8,437 nt of DNA from Bacteroidales bacterium (lineage in GTDB: Bacteria; Bacteroidota; Bacteroidia; Bacteroidales; FEN-979). The notes beneath the pieces were generated by a model, which had not been told where the DNA came from, made no database searches, and worked only from the letters and a program-made list of their open reading frames with translations. Shown piece after piece: positions 6,723-8,437 of the stretch. The stretch covers positions 1 to 8,437 of the forward strand of contig JALNZC010000081.1 in NCBI GenBank assembly GCA_023229525.1, read 5' to 3'. Made by a program: the position numbers and the translations under genes. The first letter of the stretch is position 1. Every line of letters starts with the position of its first letter.

Positions 6723-8262
6723 TTTTTACCATCTTTCCACTTTCAACCTGACTTCCCATGTGGATGCGATAATAATAGATACCCGTAGGCAGGTTCCTGT
6801 TATCCCACTTCACATCCTGTTCGCCCTTTAACTGAATGGTATTTACCGGTTCGGCAACCTGTTGACCAAAGCAGTTGAAAATTTGTAGTTTTACTTTTGA
6901 TTGTTCTGCGAGTTTATAAGAAAAAGTCGTTGAATTTGAAAATGGATTTGGATAGATTGTAAATGTATTCCCAACCGAATGGCTCAGGGAACTTATGGCT
7001 GTGATAATAATAGAATCCATTGCATAATGTAACAACACGGCTCCGATCGATCGGATAATTGAAGAATCAACCTCTCCATTGGTAAGAAGTACCAATCCGA
7101 TATCCTCCTCTGGACAATACCTGATTTCAATTGAAAAACCATAATCACCGCCATCATGACCCCATACTTCGCCGATTCCGGGAATAGTTCCCCTATGCCA
7201 TACAAGTCCCTGGTAAGCATTCAGATCCGGAATTTGCACCTTAAGAATGGTATCGATGGTTGCAGCTTCAAGAATTTCCTCATTATTAAAAGTACCATTC
7301 TCCATGTAGCTTAAAAGAAAACGGGCCAATTGACCAACATTCGTTTTTAGCTGACCATCAGGATAATCAGGATAACAATAAAAGGGATAAGGAATGTAAT
7401 TGGTTCCGTTCCATGTATACGGCCTGGCCATATGAGTTGTGTCTGTTTCAGAAAGAAACCAGAATGTTTCGGACATATCCAGGCGTGAAAAAATACCATC
7501 GTGGCAGAATTGTGAAAAAGGAATTCCGGAAATTTCTTCTACCAGAAAGCCGACAAGAGCTATTCCAATATTTGAATAGCTATAATAATTACCAGGATAT
7601 TGATTGTAATAAAAATTGGCATACGGATCATACAATGAACCAGCTGGATTTAAGTAACTGTACAAGTAGTCACCTAATGGAATGGGTGAATCTTCTCCCC
7701 AGTAATAAGACATGATATTCCAATTATCCTGGATAGTTGAACTGTGGGTACATAATTGCCTGAAGGTTAATGGTTCGGCAGGATAACCAGGATTTCTGAC
7801 TTCCCACGGGAGGTAATTATTGATATCATCATCAAGATTGAACATATTATTCTCCCACAATTGCATCAACGCTGTCAATGTAATTGTTTTGGATACGGAG
7901 GCAATTTGGAAGAGGGTAGCGGTATCCATTGGCGTGCCAGATTCAATTTCTGCCCAGCCATACGTTCCAATCCACTGAACAGTACCGGCTTTGATTATGC
8001 AGGCCGACAAACCTGGAATATGATTGGTCCCCATTTGCAATGTAAGGATAGAATCGAGGTAAGGGCTATAAGAACCAATAGATTGATCGTTAAGATCAGG
8101 TCTCCCAACGTAGGTATCTGTTGCCGCAAACTTTGATTCGACAGCGTAAGTGTTGTTAATCCCTTTATGGATACTGGAATAACCACCTGGAATATGGATG
8201 ATCTGGGCCTGCAATGCAGTAGTTATTTGCATCGCGAAACATAAAAATGTAATTGTCTTCAT
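6718..8262 (-). CDS. Secreted serine hydrolase of the beta-lactamase class C / DD-peptidase fold with a T9SS C-terminal sorting domain
   Basis: This 514-residue protein has a signal peptide (MKTITFLCFAMQITTALQAQ, cut near residue 20). Residues 21-35 resemble the start of the neighbouring beta-helix protein rather than a hydrolase. The catalytic domain (~60-415) shows the SxxK motif SVSK (S122 nucleophile, K125), the YxN motif Y229-S230-N231, and H369-D370-G371 in WGHDGGDYG at the place of the third (KTG/HxG) motif. All three signatures of family PF00144 are therefore present and the enzyme is probably active. Residues ~436-514 are a Por/T9SS type A tail (IYPNPFSNST ... GIYYYRIHMG ... GKMVKN). 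The family includes esterases, D-amino-acid peptidases and beta-lactamases; the substrate cannot be read from the sequence, and antibiotic resistance should not be assumed. It is the first gene of the probable export unit, behind a promoter-like site at 8319-8346. Confidence 0.93.
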   Translation of the reverse strand: MKTITFLCFAMQITTALQAQIIHIPGGYSSIHKGINNTYAVESKFAATDTYVGRPDLNDQSIGSYSPYLDSILTLQMGTNHIPGLSACIIKAGTVQWIGTYGWAEIESGTPMDTATLFQIASVSKTITLTALMQLWENNMFNLDDDINNYLPWEVRNPGYPAEPLTFRQLCTHSSTIQDNWNIMSYYWGEDSPIPLGDYLYSYLNPAGSLYDPYANFYYNQYPGNYYSYSNIGIALVGFLVEEISGIPFSQFCHDGIFSRLDMSETFWFLSETDTTHMARPYTWNGTNYIPYPFYCYPDYPDGQLKTNVGQLARFLLSYMENGTFNNEEILEAATIDTILKVQIPDLNAYQGLVWHRGTIPGIGEVWGHDGGDYGFSIEIRYCPEEDIGLVLLTNGEVDSSIIRSIGAVLLHYAMDSIIITAISSLSHSVGNTFTIYPNPFSNSTTFSYKLAEQSKVKLQIFNCFGQQVAEPVNTIQLKGEQDVKWDNRNLPTGIYYYRIHMGSQVESGKMVKN

Positions 8263-8279
8263 GAGTCTGGATTTTTAAA

Positions 8280-8314
8280 GGATGTCGGATACAGGATACA
8301 AGATACAAGATCCT
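8280..8314. repeat. 7-bp-period tandem array in the hydrolase leader
   Basis: Five in-phase heptamers start at 8280 (GGATGTC), 8287 and 8294 (GGATACA twice), 8301 (AGATACA) and 8308 (AGATCCT). The array lies between the promoter-like -7 box and the start codon of the hydrolase, so it should be transcribed as most of the 5' leader. Its ends, AAAGGAT (8278-8284) and ATCCTTT (8310-8316), are complementary and could close a loop. Confidence 0.8.
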
Positions 8315-8318
8315 TTTT

Positions 8319-8346
8319 CAAAGGTAGCTTGTCCGGGAGAGGCAAA
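8319..8346 (-). promoter_or_regulatory. Promoter-like site (Bacteroidota type) for the hydrolase gene
   Basis: On the minus strand TTTG (8343-8346) is followed after 16 bp by TACCTTTG (8319-8326), a full match to the TAnnTTTG -7 box; the spacer is one base short of the usual 17-23. Transcription would start near 8312, giving a leader of about 50 nt. An interrupted palindrome AATGA-A-TCATT (8345-8355) overlaps the -33 box and could be an operator. Confidence 0.5.
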
Positions 8347-8360
8347 TGAATCATTCAAAC

Positions 8361-8437
8361 GAACGCCGGGGAATTTTAAGTGAACGCCGGGAATTTTAAA
8401 GGGAACAGGGGAAAGGTGCGGAGTTAAAATTCCCGGC
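8361..8437. repeat. 21-bp-spaced direct repeats plus inverted copy at the right edge
   Basis: GAACGCCGGGGAATTTTAA (8361-8379) recurs as GAACGCCGGGAATTTTAA (8382-8399), and a degenerate third copy starts GAACAGGGGAAA at 8403; the starts are exactly 21 bp apart. The last 14 bases (8424-8437) are a perfect inverted copy of 8386-8399. The block lies upstream of the hydrolase promoter. It could be regulator-binding sites or the end of a mobile element continuing outside the window; no transposase is visible here. Confidence 0.7.

Overview
The window reads as a chromosomal piece of a member of the Bacteroidota, probably of the Bacteroidales/Marinilabiliales kind. Three things point there. Two predicted exported proteins end in a type IX secretion (Por/T9SS type A) sorting domain. 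There is a LytTR response regulator paired with a YehU/LytS-type histidine kinase. Promoter-like sequences fit the Bacteroidota sigma factor pattern (TTTG or TTG, spacer, TAnnTTTG). The species cannot be named from this sequence. All four genes lie on the minus strand, so the window is transcribed from right to left.

Right to left: 8263-8437 is a non-coding leader with 21-bp-spaced direct repeats, an inverted repeat running to the window edge, a promoter-like site and a tandem array of 7-bp units. Next is a secreted serine hydrolase of the beta-lactamase/DD-peptidase fold (6718-8262). A 72-bp gap filled by a second 7-bp array leads to a 1391-residue secreted right-handed beta-helix protein (2470-6645) built from three copies of a ~145-residue module. 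Both exported proteins have a signal peptide and a T9SS tail, and they share sequence at both ends but not in the middle. A third 7-bp array lies in the gap after the beta-helix gene. A separate promoter-like site then precedes the regulator gene (1598-2350) and the kinase gene, which overlap by ATGA. The kinase runs off the left edge after 533 residues, before its ATP-binding domain.

The two halves probably form two transcription units: an export unit (hydrolase and beta-helix protein) and a regulatory unit (response regulator and kinase). Whether the two-component pair controls the exported proteins is not shown.

The most unusual feature is four short tandem arrays, all with a 7-bp period but with unrelated unit sequences. 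One sits in each of the three intergenic regions flanking the exported-protein genes. The fourth is read in frame inside the beta-helix gene, just before the T9SS tail. They resemble in form the heptanucleotide STRR repeats of cyanobacteria. Together with the exchange of gene ends around an unrelated centre, they suggest a repeat-associated shuffling of exported proteins.
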